Assembly (NCBI GenBank): GCA_019359045.1
Contig: JAHHIA010000002.1
Coordinates: forward strand, 552,401 to 616,400
DNA length: 64,000 nt
Origin: Scytolyngbya sp. HA4215-MV1
Lineage (GTDB): Bacteria; Cyanobacteriota; Cyanobacteriia; Leptolyngbyales; Leptolyngbyaceae
Direction: 5' to 3'
Shown: positions 8,637 to 16,418 of the stretch, in pieces
How positions within the stretch are numbered: the stretch's first letter is position 1
Layout of the letters: every line of letters starts with the position of its first letter
Notes under the pieces: generated by a model
What the model saw: only the letters and a program-made list of their open reading frames with translations
Told to the model about the DNA's origin: nothing
The model's database searches: none
Made by a program: the position numbers and the translations under genes

Positions 8637-10016
8637 TCAACAAACTCGATTTTGGCGAATGCATTCGGCGTACCAGTGAAAACTGGCTTTGGGAATGCGT
8701 TGCTGAGTGGCATAGTCCACGTAGGTAATACCAAAGCGCCGATCGTAGCCCCACGACCATTCAAAATTATCCAACAAGCTCCAGACAAAATAACCCTGCA
8801 ACGGATAGCCCTCCGCCACCGCTCGATGGGCTGATTTCAAATATTGTCGTAAGTAAAAAATACGATCGCTATCGATCACCTCACCCGCTGCATTCACCTC
8901 ATCCTGCGCAGCACAGCCATTTTCCGTCATCACGATCGGTAAATCGGACTGTCCCAGTGTTTTCCCCACATGACGCACGCCCCAGTAAATCGCATCGGGC
9001 ACCACCCACAGCCAGGGCATATGCAAGCGCGGATAGCCAGTCGGATAAGCCAGACACACGTAACCGCACGGATTATCTGCCGCACGGACGTAAGTCCCGG
9101 AATAAAGATTCAAACCCAACGCATCTAACGGTTGATGGATGATATCCAAATCGCCCGTTTGGATATCTGGTGCATTGGCACCCAACCGCTCTAGTAATAC
9201 AGGACTGTAGGCGCCCGTCAGTGCCGGAACAATAATTCCACCATTCCCTTCGATCGTCGAGAAGGCTGCCTGCGCTGCTGCAATATCTGCCGCCGACTCC
9301 GTGATCGGCACAGGAATGACCGGATTATCCACCAGCGCTACCGAACAGGGTATCGGCGATGCGGCTCGAATTGCCTGACAGCCCAAGCCATGTGCCAACA
9401 GCGCATGGTGCGACGTTTGCCACACTTCCTTGAGACTTTTGACCTGAGTCCCCGGTGCATGGGGCGGAATCTTGTCTACAGCGTAGCCCATGTGCGTGAA
9501 ACAAAGAATTTCATTCAGCGTCATCCAGTGAGTTATGCGATCGCCCAGCCGACTCACCACTGCCGTCACATAATCGGCAAAATCCAGCGCCATTTCGCGA
9601 CTCCGCCAGGAACCATAGCGATCTTCCAACGCCTGGGGACTGTCCCAGTGAAAGAGCGTGGCATGAGGGGTAATGCCATGGGACAACAATCCATCCACCA
9701 ATCGTTGATAGAAATCAATTCCTGCCCAATTTACATTGCCTCGTCCCTCCGGCAGGATACGCGACCAGGCAATACTGAACCGATAATGCCGAATGCCCAG
9801 CTTCACCATCAACTGGATATCTTGTTCATAGCGGTGGTAGTGGTCACACGCGATCGCACCCGTATCCCCCTTCAACACCCGCCCTCGAATGGCGCTAAAC
9901 CGATCCCACACACTAGGTTTCCGCCCATCTGCTGTTGCAGCTCCCTCAATTTGGTAGGCAGCTGTCGCAGCTCCCCACTGAAATGCCGCTGGAAACTGAT
10001 AGCTAGCAACATTCAT
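8637..10016 (-). CDS. Family 1 glycoside hydrolase (beta-glucosidase)
   Basis: The 459-aa protein is a full-length GH1 (beta/alpha)8-barrel enzyme hydrolysing terminal beta-glucosides. It has the family N-terminal signature FPAAFQWGAATAAYQIEGA (residues 8-26), the acid/base Glu169 in THWMTLNEI, and the nucleophile Glu365 in IVMTENG. C-terminal aglycone/glucose-site residues are in YFVWSLLDNFEWSWGYDRRFG. There is no signal peptide, so it is probably cytoplasmic. It is downstream of and close to (27 bp) the DUF928 gene on the same strand, so a common transcript is possible. The natural substrate cannot be told from sequence; cellobiose and other beta-glucosides are usual. Confidence 0.97.
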   Translation of the reverse strand: MNVASYQFPAAFQWGAATAAYQIEGAATADGRKPSVWDRFSAIRGRVLKGDTGAIACDHYHRYEQDIQLMVKLGIRHYRFSIAWSRILPEGRGNVNWAGIDFYQRLVDGLLSHGITPHATLFHWDSPQALEDRYGSWRSREMALDFADYVTAVVSRLGDRITHWMTLNEILCFTHMGYAVDKIPPHAPGTQVKSLKEVWQTSHHALLAHGLGCQAIRAASPIPCSVALVDNPVIPVPITESAADIAAAQAAFSTIEGNGGIIVPALTGAYSPVLLERLGANAPDIQTGDLDIIHQPLDALGLNLYSGTYVRAADNPCGYVCLAYPTGYPRLHMPWLWVVPDAIYWGVRHVGKTLGQSDLPIVMTENGCAAQDEVNAAGEVIDSDRIFYLRQYLKSAHRAVAEGYPLQGYFVWSLLDNFEWSWGYDRRFGITYVDYATQQRIPKASFHWYAECIRQNRVC

Positions 10017-10043
10017 AACCCAAACGTGAAACGTCCTTTCAAC

Positions 10044-10853
10044 TTACTGCTTTGCAGTAGAGCGATCGCATTGAAGCAAGGTTTCACCCGCATACTTGGA
10101 AAGGTTAACTTGTGTGAGCAGCGATCGCCAATCTGCTAAAACAGCAGGTTTATTTGGCTTAGCACAGCGCAAATTTGCCAAACTGCTTAATGCGTCCAGC
10201 CAGATACCATTTTCTGCATAGATTGCAGGCAATTGCTCGGGTGCAGCCGATCTCAATCTTTTGGCGAGTTCCGGAGACAGAGCGATCGGTTGGATGCTTC
10301 CCTGCAACAAGGGCATCACGGACGGTTCAGCTTCTTCAACCACGAAAGCCAGCGCCCACTGATACGTTTTACCCGGTTCCAAAGTAACCGATTGAGGGAT
10401 TGGAATACTGATGATTCCTCGCCTTTCAGGCAGGGAAATGGTTGCGTCATAGGCGCCATCATCCCCGTTGCTACTTCGGCTAAAAATGGAAAATTCTGCT
10501 TCTCGAATTGAACTGTAAGGATTGTAAATGAGAAGTGTGGGATGGGAGGAAGTCGTTAAACTATTCGCCGTTTCTGGCAAGAGGGAAATGGCACGTTCCC
10601 CATGTAGCGTGTGATATCCGCCACATCGAGTTGTGGCTTGTTCCCGACCTAAAGACGATTGTGACTCGAACTTAGGGGGTTTGAATTGTATGGCTTTAAT
10701 CACACCACCACATTTTGCAAGATGCATCGAAGACGGCATCGGCTTGTGCGTATTGGATGACTTTGCCTCAGTTGCTATGCTGAATAAACCAACCCCCAAC
10801 CCTGAAGTGAGCGAAGCCGTAATGAATGCACGAAAAAATTTAGTTTGAGACAT
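10044..10853 (-). CDS. DUF928 domain protein, exported
   Basis: The 269-aa protein has an N-terminal hydrophobic segment (FFRAFITASLTSGLGVGLFSIATEAKS) that is likely a signal peptide or anchor. The mature part fits DUF928: TRCGGYHTLHGERAISLLPE, HPTLLIYNPYSS, a central beta-rich part with GIISIPIPQSVTLEPGKTYQWALA, and the late WLDALSSLANLRC plus DWRSLLTQVNL. In cyanobacteria DUF928 proteins are periplasmic, often next to CHASE2 or TPR proteins; no function is established. Here it is followed in 27 bp by the GH1 gene. Confidence 0.85.
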   Translation of the reverse strand: MSQTKFFRAFITASLTSGLGVGLFSIATEAKSSNTHKPMPSSMHLAKCGGVIKAIQFKPPKFESQSSLGREQATTRCGGYHTLHGERAISLLPETANSLTTSSHPTLLIYNPYSSIREAEFSIFSRSSNGDDGAYDATISLPERRGIISIPIPQSVTLEPGKTYQWALAFVVEEAEPSVMPLLQGSIQPIALSPELAKRLRSAAPEQLPAIYAENGIWLDALSSLANLRCAKPNKPAVLADWRSLLTQVNLSKYAGETLLQCDRSTAKQ

Positions 10854-11286
10854 AATGGCAACCCTAAAGCACGGGTACAGTCGCTCCGATGCCAGCCTTG
10901 TGAATAAATTTTAGGTTAAATCTGAAGAAATATATTTGTGGCTACCTGGAATTTGTGGTAGAAATTCACAAATTTGCCCGATACCAGCCTATCGGCTCAA
11001 AATGAACAGTGGTTCTGCATCCTGCAATGTCAAGGAGAAAGTGAATAAAAAATCCTGAGTCACAAAGAGCTGAAGCCCCTTGCCTATTCAGCGTCTAATT
11101 TAGAATTGCCTGGTTCTAACTCAATTTGTGTTGATCCGGGTAGGGGCGCAGCATGGGATGCGAAATTCTTGCTTAGCCTGAAAATTATTGTCCAAATGCC
11201 ACGCCCCTACAGGGTTTGACAGCTCCAACACAAAATCCATCAGAAGCAGAGAATTGCTAGCGTGTTCTACGAATTGGTTGGCTGGA
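10854..11286. other. Intergenic region with inverted repeats
   Basis: No gene is seen. It contains a short hairpin AATTTGTG/CACAAATT (10950-10974) upstream of the DUF928 gene and a larger inverted repeat at 11123-11235 (separate entry). Confidence 0.7.
11123..11235. repeat. GTAGGGGCG-type inverted repeat element
   Basis: GTAGGGGCG (11140-11148) pairs with CGCCCCTAC (11202-11210), and the outer arms AATTTGTGTTG and CAACACAAAAT pair at 10 of 11 positions. This resembles the dispersed GTAGGGGCGNAGC palindromes common in cyanobacterial genomes. Confidence 0.6.
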
Positions 11287-11889
11287 CTAATAGCCAGTTG
11301 CCGATCGTCCCTGCTTGCTCAGGCGAAACACCACAAAGTAGCCTAGATAAATTACATAGACAACGAGCGCCAGAATTCCTAGAAATCCCAAAAAATAGGG
11401 CTTGGTCGAAGCATGGAAAAACTCTCTAAATCCCCAGGGTGGTTCTAGCCAAAGCCGACAGGCAGTGGTTTCCAGTAACTGGGTTTGGCTCATCAGGCCA
11501 CAACGGAGGGTCGGCACCTGCAACAGCAACCCCAAAACACTGTAAAGACTTACCCCCCAGCGCCAGGAGTTAAAACTGAGCTTCAGCGCAGAACCTGGTT
11601 GATCGTCAATTTCTTCGTTGAGATCAACCCAAAACCACAAAGATGCCGGAATCAACCACCGGGCTAACCAACCTGAGATAAACGCGATCGGCAATGCTCC
11701 AATCATCAAGTAGACTGTGATTGCCAGCAGGCTAGACACTCGCCAATAGATAATCATCAAGCGTTGCATTGCTTCTGCTTTTTGCACAAATGCCCAGATC
11801 AACAACACCAACGGAAAGATAACGGTAAACAACAGCGCGACTCGATAATCAATCCAGACGAATGTTGGCAACCAGGGCATATCTTTCAT
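11287..11889 (-). CDS. DUF3177 family membrane protein
   Basis: The product is 200 aa from the ATG at 11889 (MKDMPWLPTFVWIDYRVALL); the open frame extends 18 codons further with unlikely residues. About four to five membrane helices are visible: VALLFTVIFPLVLLIWAFV, SLLAITVYLMIGALPIAFISG, a helix around YSVLGLLLQVPTL and the C-terminal FLGILALVVYVIYLGYFVVF. The spacing and length match DUF3177, a family found in cyanobacteria with no known role. The neighbouring CP12 gene lies upstream on the same strand, but 413 bp separate them. Confidence 0.85.
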   Translation of the reverse strand: MKDMPWLPTFVWIDYRVALLFTVIFPLVLLIWAFVQKAEAMQRLMIIYWRVSSLLAITVYLMIGALPIAFISGWLARWLIPASLWFWVDLNEEIDDQPGSALKLSFNSWRWGVSLYSVLGLLLQVPTLRCGLMSQTQLLETTACRLWLEPPWGFREFFHASTKPYFLGFLGILALVVYVIYLGYFVVFRLSKQGRSATGY

Positions 11890-12302
11890 AACGACTTCCA
11901 ATTTTCTGATCCGACAATGTTTGATGAGACAAACTGAACACAACCCATAAATAAGGGGCGAGTTCGACCCGCCCCTGACGTTATATTATGACCACTCGAA
12001 CCACTCGATCCCTGTCAAGTGCCAGCAATTTACAAAACTGCAAGGTTATATCTTGGATTGACTAGACTCAGGACTCTGACAATTCCGTAGGGACGTAGAT
12101 TCAATAAATCAAAAATTTGTTCCTCGTAGAAACGCAGATACTACGTTTCTCTTGTAGAAAAACACTGATGTTATTCAATCTTCGTTCCTCAGCCCTGAGG
12201 ATCTTCTAATTAGGAAGACGGTTAGAGAGCAACTGAAATCAACAATGCTCAACTTTGATGCCCGACTTCGTCTGATTTGTGAGTGTTCGATCGCGATCGG
12301 AT
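11890..12302. other. Intergenic region with two hairpins
   Basis: No gene is seen. A GC-rich hairpin AGGGGCG/CGCCCCT at about 11954-11976 lies just upstream of the DUF3177 gene, and AGAAACG/CGTTTCT (about 12126-12150) lies between it and CP12. Either could end the CP12 transcript; neither has a long T-run on the minus strand. Confidence 0.5.
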
Positions 12303-12524
12303 CTAGTTGTCATAAACCCGACATTCAGCTGCATCGGGGTTATCATCGCAATATTGTTCGAGAGAGTTCTTTGGCTTTGCTTGCTTTTGGTGAGAAGCTT
12401 CGGCTTGCAGTTCTTCAACCGCATCCCAGGCAGCAGCGCATTCACCGGAAGCGGCTCCTTTAATGTCGCAGACAGCCCGTGCCTGTTCACGCTCTTTATC
12501 AATTTGTTCTTGGATATCGCTCAT
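12303..12524 (-). CDS. cp12: CP12, Calvin-cycle regulatory protein
   Basis: This 73-aa intrinsically disordered protein links glyceraldehyde-3-phosphate dehydrogenase and phosphoribulokinase into an inactive complex in the dark. All hallmarks are present: an N-terminal cysteine pair Cys19/Cys29 (AVCDIKGAASGEC), the core AAWDAVEELQAEASH, and the C-terminal pair Cys59/Cys68 in YCDDNPDAAECRVYDN, whose tail inserts in the dehydrogenase active site. Both redox cysteine pairs are intact, so thioredoxin control is expected. The start at 12524 (MSDIQEQ) is the family start; an ATG five codons upstream is in frame. The gene is monocistronic. Confidence 0.98.
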   Translation of the reverse strand: MSDIQEQIDKEREQARAVCDIKGAASGECAAAWDAVEELQAEASHQKQAKPKNSLEQYCDDNPDAAECRVYDN

Positions 12525-12901
12525 GGATTCTTGTCTCAATCTTTTCTTGAGTTATTCAAACCGCTCCAAATCACCAAGGCTATTAAGAGGGTCAACTCCT
12601 GATGCCGGTGAGCACTGTCTCAAAGAGACTATTCAGTAATAGCAGATATACACCATTCCCGAAAGAAATCAAGCCGAATCTTTTAAGATTTAGCTGGTTC
12701 ACAGAATGGAAAGGGATACCTGACCATGTATACATATTTTAACGCAAAATTGTAGCTTGGTGAATAGAGGAAAAAGCGGCTTGCTCAATGCGGGGAGTGG
12801 GTGGCCTATACTGGTGTACCTTGTGCAAAATAGCAGACAATATATATCTGGGGCGCATTTTAACGGTCTGGGTAGACAATGGGAAAAACAGCAGGAGGAT
12901 T
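12525..12901. other. Divergent promoter region of CP12 and the FIST gene
   Basis: No gene is seen. It must hold promoters for CP12 (minus) and the FIST gene (plus). A palindromic ATGTATACAT at about 12727 is the only regular site I noticed. Confidence 0.5.
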
Positions 12902-14173
12902 ATGGGAGATCACAACACGACCCCAATGCAGTGGGCTTGTGCCCTATCGACCCGTCCTTCTCTAGAAGCCGCCGTTGCTGAGGTGGTTGAGCAGGCAAAA
13001 CAATCCTTGCAACAGCCCCCTGATTTGGGATTGGTCTTCATTTCATCTGCCTTTGCGAGCGAATTTTCTCGTTTGCTACCGCTTTTGCAGGAACGCTTGC
13101 CGGGGCTGACGCTGATTGGTTGTGGGGGCGGGGGAATCATTGGTGCCGATCGCGACAGTCAGTCCAAAGAAATTGAGGGCAGTCCAGCCCTATCGCTGAG
13201 TCTGGCAGTGTTACCAGGGGTCAAAATTCGCGCGTTTCACCTCACTGCCGAAGACTTGCCCGATCTGGATAGCCCTCCTGATGCCTGGATTGATCTGATT
13301 GGCGTGCCGGTTGCTGAGCAACCCCAGTTTATTTTGCTGGCAGATGGTTTTTCGGCGCGCGTTAATGATTTTCTTCAAGGTTTAGATTTTGCCTATCCTA
13401 GTTCGGTCAAAGTGGGTGGGTTGGCAAGTTCAGGAACTTCCAGTAGCCAGATTGGGTTATTTTGCAACGATCGGCTTTATCGAGAAGGGACGGTGGGGTT
13501 GGCGTTGAGTGGCAATATTGTGCTGGAGACGATCGTGGCACAGGGATGTCGCCCGATCGGACATCCCTATCGGGTGATCGAAGCTGAACGCAACATTGTT
13601 TTGGGTCTGGAAGCTCAACCCGATAGCCCTGCTGGTTATGGGGGATCAACTGTTTTGCAACAGTCGAAACGCACGCCGCTGGAAATATTACAAGAATTGA
13701 TTCAGGATTTGAGTGAAGAAGATCGGCTGCTGGCGCAGCATTCTTTGTTTGTGGGTGTGGCGCAAAGTGAGTTTAAGCAAACGCTGGAGCATGGCGATTT
13801 TCTGATTCGTCAATTGCTGGGGGTTGATCCCCGCGTGGGGGCGATCGCCATTGGCGATCGCATTCGAGCAGGACAACGGATTCAATTCCATCTACGCGAT
13901 GCCAAGACCTCGGCTGAGGATCTAGAAGTGCTTTTGCAGCGCTATCAACAACAACAACGCAATCATTCTGCCCAAGGGGCGTTGCTGTTTTCTTGTATGG
14001 GACGGGGAGAAGGGCTGTATGGTGAACCCCATTTCGACTCGCGCCTGTTTCAGCGCTATGTAAACCAGATCCCGATCGGCGGCTTTTTCTGCAATGGTGA
14101 AATCGGACCTGTTGGGAAGAATACCTTTTTGCATGGCTATACATCAGTTTTTGGCATCTGCCGCCAGCCATAA
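12902..14173 (+). CDS. FIST domain sensory protein (FIST_N and FIST_C)
   Basis: The product is 423 aa from the ATG at 12902, which has AGGAGG at 12893-12898 (short 3-nt spacing); in-frame codons upstream look non-coding. Residues 25-220 fit FIST_N (ADGFSARVNDFLQGLDFAYPS, VKVGGLASSG, then FCNDRLYREGTVGLALSG) and 230-400 fit FIST_C (PIGHPYRVIEAERN, LLGVDPRVGAIAIGDRIRAGQRIQFHLRDA, and QGALLFSCMGRG with GGFFCNGEIGPVG near the end). FIST is a predicted small-ligand sensor, proposed to bind amino acids, normally tied to signal transduction. A histidine kinase follows 196 bp downstream on the same strand, consistent with a sensory pair. Confidence 0.9.
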   Translation: MGDHNTTPMQWACALSTRPSLEAAVAEVVEQAKQSLQQPPDLGLVFISSAFASEFSRLLPLLQERLPGLTLIGCGGGGIIGADRDSQSKEIEGSPALSLSLAVLPGVKIRAFHLTAEDLPDLDSPPDAWIDLIGVPVAEQPQFILLADGFSARVNDFLQGLDFAYPSSVKVGGLASSGTSSSQIGLFCNDRLYREGTVGLALSGNIVLETIVAQGCRPIGHPYRVIEAERNIVLGLEAQPDSPAGYGGSTVLQQSKRTPLEILQELIQDLSEEDRLLAQHSLFVGVAQSEFKQTLEHGDFLIRQLLGVDPRVGAIAIGDRIRAGQRIQFHLRDAKTSAEDLEVLLQRYQQQQRNHSAQGALLFSCMGRGEGLYGEPHFDSRLFQRYVNQIPIGGFFCNGEIGPVGKNTFLHGYTSVFGICRQP

Positions 14174-14369
14174 GGGGGCATGGGGAAGTTGGAGGCAGAA
14201 TAGGAAGCTCTTTCTAGAGAAGGGGTTAGGATTCGACCACTCTCTCCCTCCTCACCAGGTTGTTTAGAAATGGTGTAGAAGTACTTGACTTTCTTCCTAA
14301 ACAAGAGAAACATAGCGGTGTTCCTCGTTCTGTGTTCCTTGATGCTCGGTTCGGAGTAACCTTTTCCCT

Positions 14370-16355
14370 ATGGTTATGCCAACGCCAGTGTTGTTGTTGG
14401 AAGACAACACAGCCGATGCCCACCTGTTGACTAAGATGCTGGCAGAGGCAGACGACCAGCAGTGGCAAATTACCCATGTTAAGCGCCTCAGTGTTGCGCT
14501 AGAGTATCTCACCTACGCCAGTTTTGATGTGGCGTTGCTGGGGCTTTCCCTCCCTGATTCGCAAGGCTTGGATACGCTGAAACAAATTCGGGTAGCGGCT
14601 CCAGATTTGCCGATCGTGGTTTTGACGGACATTGACGATCGGCTATTGGCGCTCCAAGCAGTTGCCCAGGGAGCGCAAGATTATTTGGTCAAAGGTCAGA
14701 TTACTGCCGATTTGCTCGTGCGGGCGATTCGCTATGGCATTGGGCGGGGCAAAATTCTCAAACAACTCCAGGCGGAAGTGCTGGAACGCCAGCGATCGGA
14801 ACAAGCCCTGCGCTTGATTGTAGAAGGCACTGCTTCTGTCACCCGCGAGGATTTCTTCAAAGCGTTGGTGCGATCGTTGGCAGAAGCGTTGAATGTTCGC
14901 TATGCCCTGATCAGTGAATGTGTGGGAACCGACGACTGTGTTGCGTTGCTGCCAACGCGGGTGCGAACCTTTGCCTTTTGGCAGGGCGATGGCTTTGGGG
15001 ATGATATGGAATATGACCTGGTGGGTACGCCCTGTGAAAAAGTGATTGGCAGTCAAGGTTGCCAAACTTATTTCTCCCAGTTGCAGTCTACTTTTCCCGA
15101 AGAAGAGGGTCTGGTTGAACTCAATGCCGAAAGTTATTCGGGGATTGCCTTGTTCAACTCCGCAGGCAAGCTGCTGGGACATTTGGCAGTACTGGATGTC
15201 AAACCAATGGAGTGTGAACCGCGTAACACTACGATCTTGGAGATCTTTGCAGCGCGGGCAGCAGCGGAGATGGAGCGGCGACAAGGCGAAGAAGCCCTCC
15301 GCATTTCTGAAGAAAAGTTCTCGAAAGCGTTTCGATCGTCGCCCAGCGCTATCACTATTAGTGCGTTGTCGGATGGGCGTTATATCGAAGTCAACGATAG
15401 CTGTTTGCACATGTTGGGCTATTGCCGCGAAGAAATGATTGAGCGCAATGCTATTGATTTGGGCATTTGGGCAAAATTGGAAGATCGCCAAAAAATTTGG
15501 CAAATGCTGAAGGAAAAGGGAGCGGTGACCAATTTAGAAGTGCAGCTTCGCAGAAAGTCGGGAGAACTGTTGTTGGGGTTGCTTTCGGCGGAGATGTTGC
15601 ACTTGGAGAATGAACCCTGCCTGTTGTGTGTAACGGCGGATATTACGACGCTGAAGCAGGCAGAGAAAGCACTGGCACAACTGGCAGAAATTGGGGAACT
15701 GGCGGCAATGATTGTGCATGAGGTACGAAATCCGTTAACAACCGTTTCGATGGCGTTGACGGCGTTCCAACGAGTGGAATTGTCGGAGCAATTTCAGGAA
15801 TATTTGACCCTGGCAATGGAGGAAGCCGATCGCCTGCAACGGTTGTTGGAGCAGATTTTGCTCTATGCCAAGCCGCAAACGCTGCAACAGATGGAGCTAG
15901 ATTTGTCCGATTTGCTCCCAGAAATGGTCAATACGCTGTCCAAAATGCCTGCTGCTGCGGGGAAGCAGTTGGAGTGGGTGTCGTTGCCGATGCCGTTTTG
16001 GGTGCTTGCCGATCGTGACAAGTTGAAGCAGGTGGTGATTAATCTGGTGACGAATGCGTTTGAGGCGATCGCACCGGGTGAATCGGTTCACCTGCAACTC
16101 CAGAACCAGGGAAGCGGGCAGGTTTGCCTTCAAGTTCACAACGGTGGCGATCCGATTCCGCCGGATGGTTTGCCGAATTTGACCAAGCCGTTTTATACGA
16201 CGAAGGTAGGGGGCAATGGGTTGGGGCTGGCGATCGTGAAGCGCATTGTGGAGGCGCACAATGGCACGTTGCAGATTGAATCGACCGCAGCGACAGGAAC
16301 GACGTTTACGGTGAGTTTACCGATCGTGGCAACCAGCCAAGGGAATCCTGAATAG
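14370..16355 (+). CDS. Sensor histidine kinase with degenerate receiver, GAF and PAS domains
   Basis: The 661-aa cytoplasmic protein has in order a receiver domain (5-125), a short coiled coil, a GAF domain (about 147-310), a PAS domain (320-430), HisKA with His450 in MIVHEVRNPL, and HATPase_c with N box VINLVTNAFEAI and G2 box GGNGLGLAIVKRI. The receiver keeps the acidic pair (LLLEDN), the Thr of VVLTD and the Lys of YLVKG, but the phospho-acceptor Asp expected in LLxLSLPDSQGL is Gly58 (codon GGG at 14541). It therefore cannot be phosphorylated in the usual way. The GAF closely resembles that of the 1440-aa kinase at 32.4-36.7 kb. It follows the FIST gene, and shares a long hairpin with the convergent ATPase gene. 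Confidence 0.95.
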   Translation: MVMPTPVLLLEDNTADAHLLTKMLAEADDQQWQITHVKRLSVALEYLTYASFDVALLGLSLPDSQGLDTLKQIRVAAPDLPIVVLTDIDDRLLALQAVAQGAQDYLVKGQITADLLVRAIRYGIGRGKILKQLQAEVLERQRSEQALRLIVEGTASVTREDFFKALVRSLAEALNVRYALISECVGTDDCVALLPTRVRTFAFWQGDGFGDDMEYDLVGTPCEKVIGSQGCQTYFSQLQSTFPEEEGLVELNAESYSGIALFNSAGKLLGHLAVLDVKPMECEPRNTTILEIFAARAAAEMERRQGEEALRISEEKFSKAFRSSPSAITISALSDGRYIEVNDSCLHMLGYCREEMIERNAIDLGIWAKLEDRQKIWQMLKEKGAVTNLEVQLRRKSGELLLGLLSAEMLHLENEPCLLCVTADITTLKQAEKALAQLAEIGELAAMIVHEVRNPLTTVSMALTAFQRVELSEQFQEYLTLAMEEADRLQRLLEQILLYAKPQTLQQMELDLSDLLPEMVNTLSKMPAAAGKQLEWVSLPMPFWVLADRDKLKQVVINLVTNAFEAIAPGESVHLQLQNQGSGQVCLQVHNGGDPIPPDGLPNLTKPFYTTKVGGNGLGLAIVKRIVEAHNGTLQIESTAATGTTFTVSLPIVATSQGNPE

Positions 16356-16363
16356 CCGAATAA

Positions 16364-16408
16364 ATTGCGAGACTTCCGAGGTTTTCCAAAACTCGGAAGT
16401 CTTGCAAT
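16364..16408. terminator. Long hairpin between convergent genes (bidirectional terminator)
   Basis: ATTGCGAGACTTCCGAGGTTTT pairs with AAAACTCGGAAGTCTTGCAAT across a 2-nt loop, with one bulged G and one G-T pair. It begins 9 bp after the kinase stop and ends 11 bp before the ATPase stop on the other strand. Confidence 0.75.
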
Positions 16409-16418
16409 GCCAGAATAT

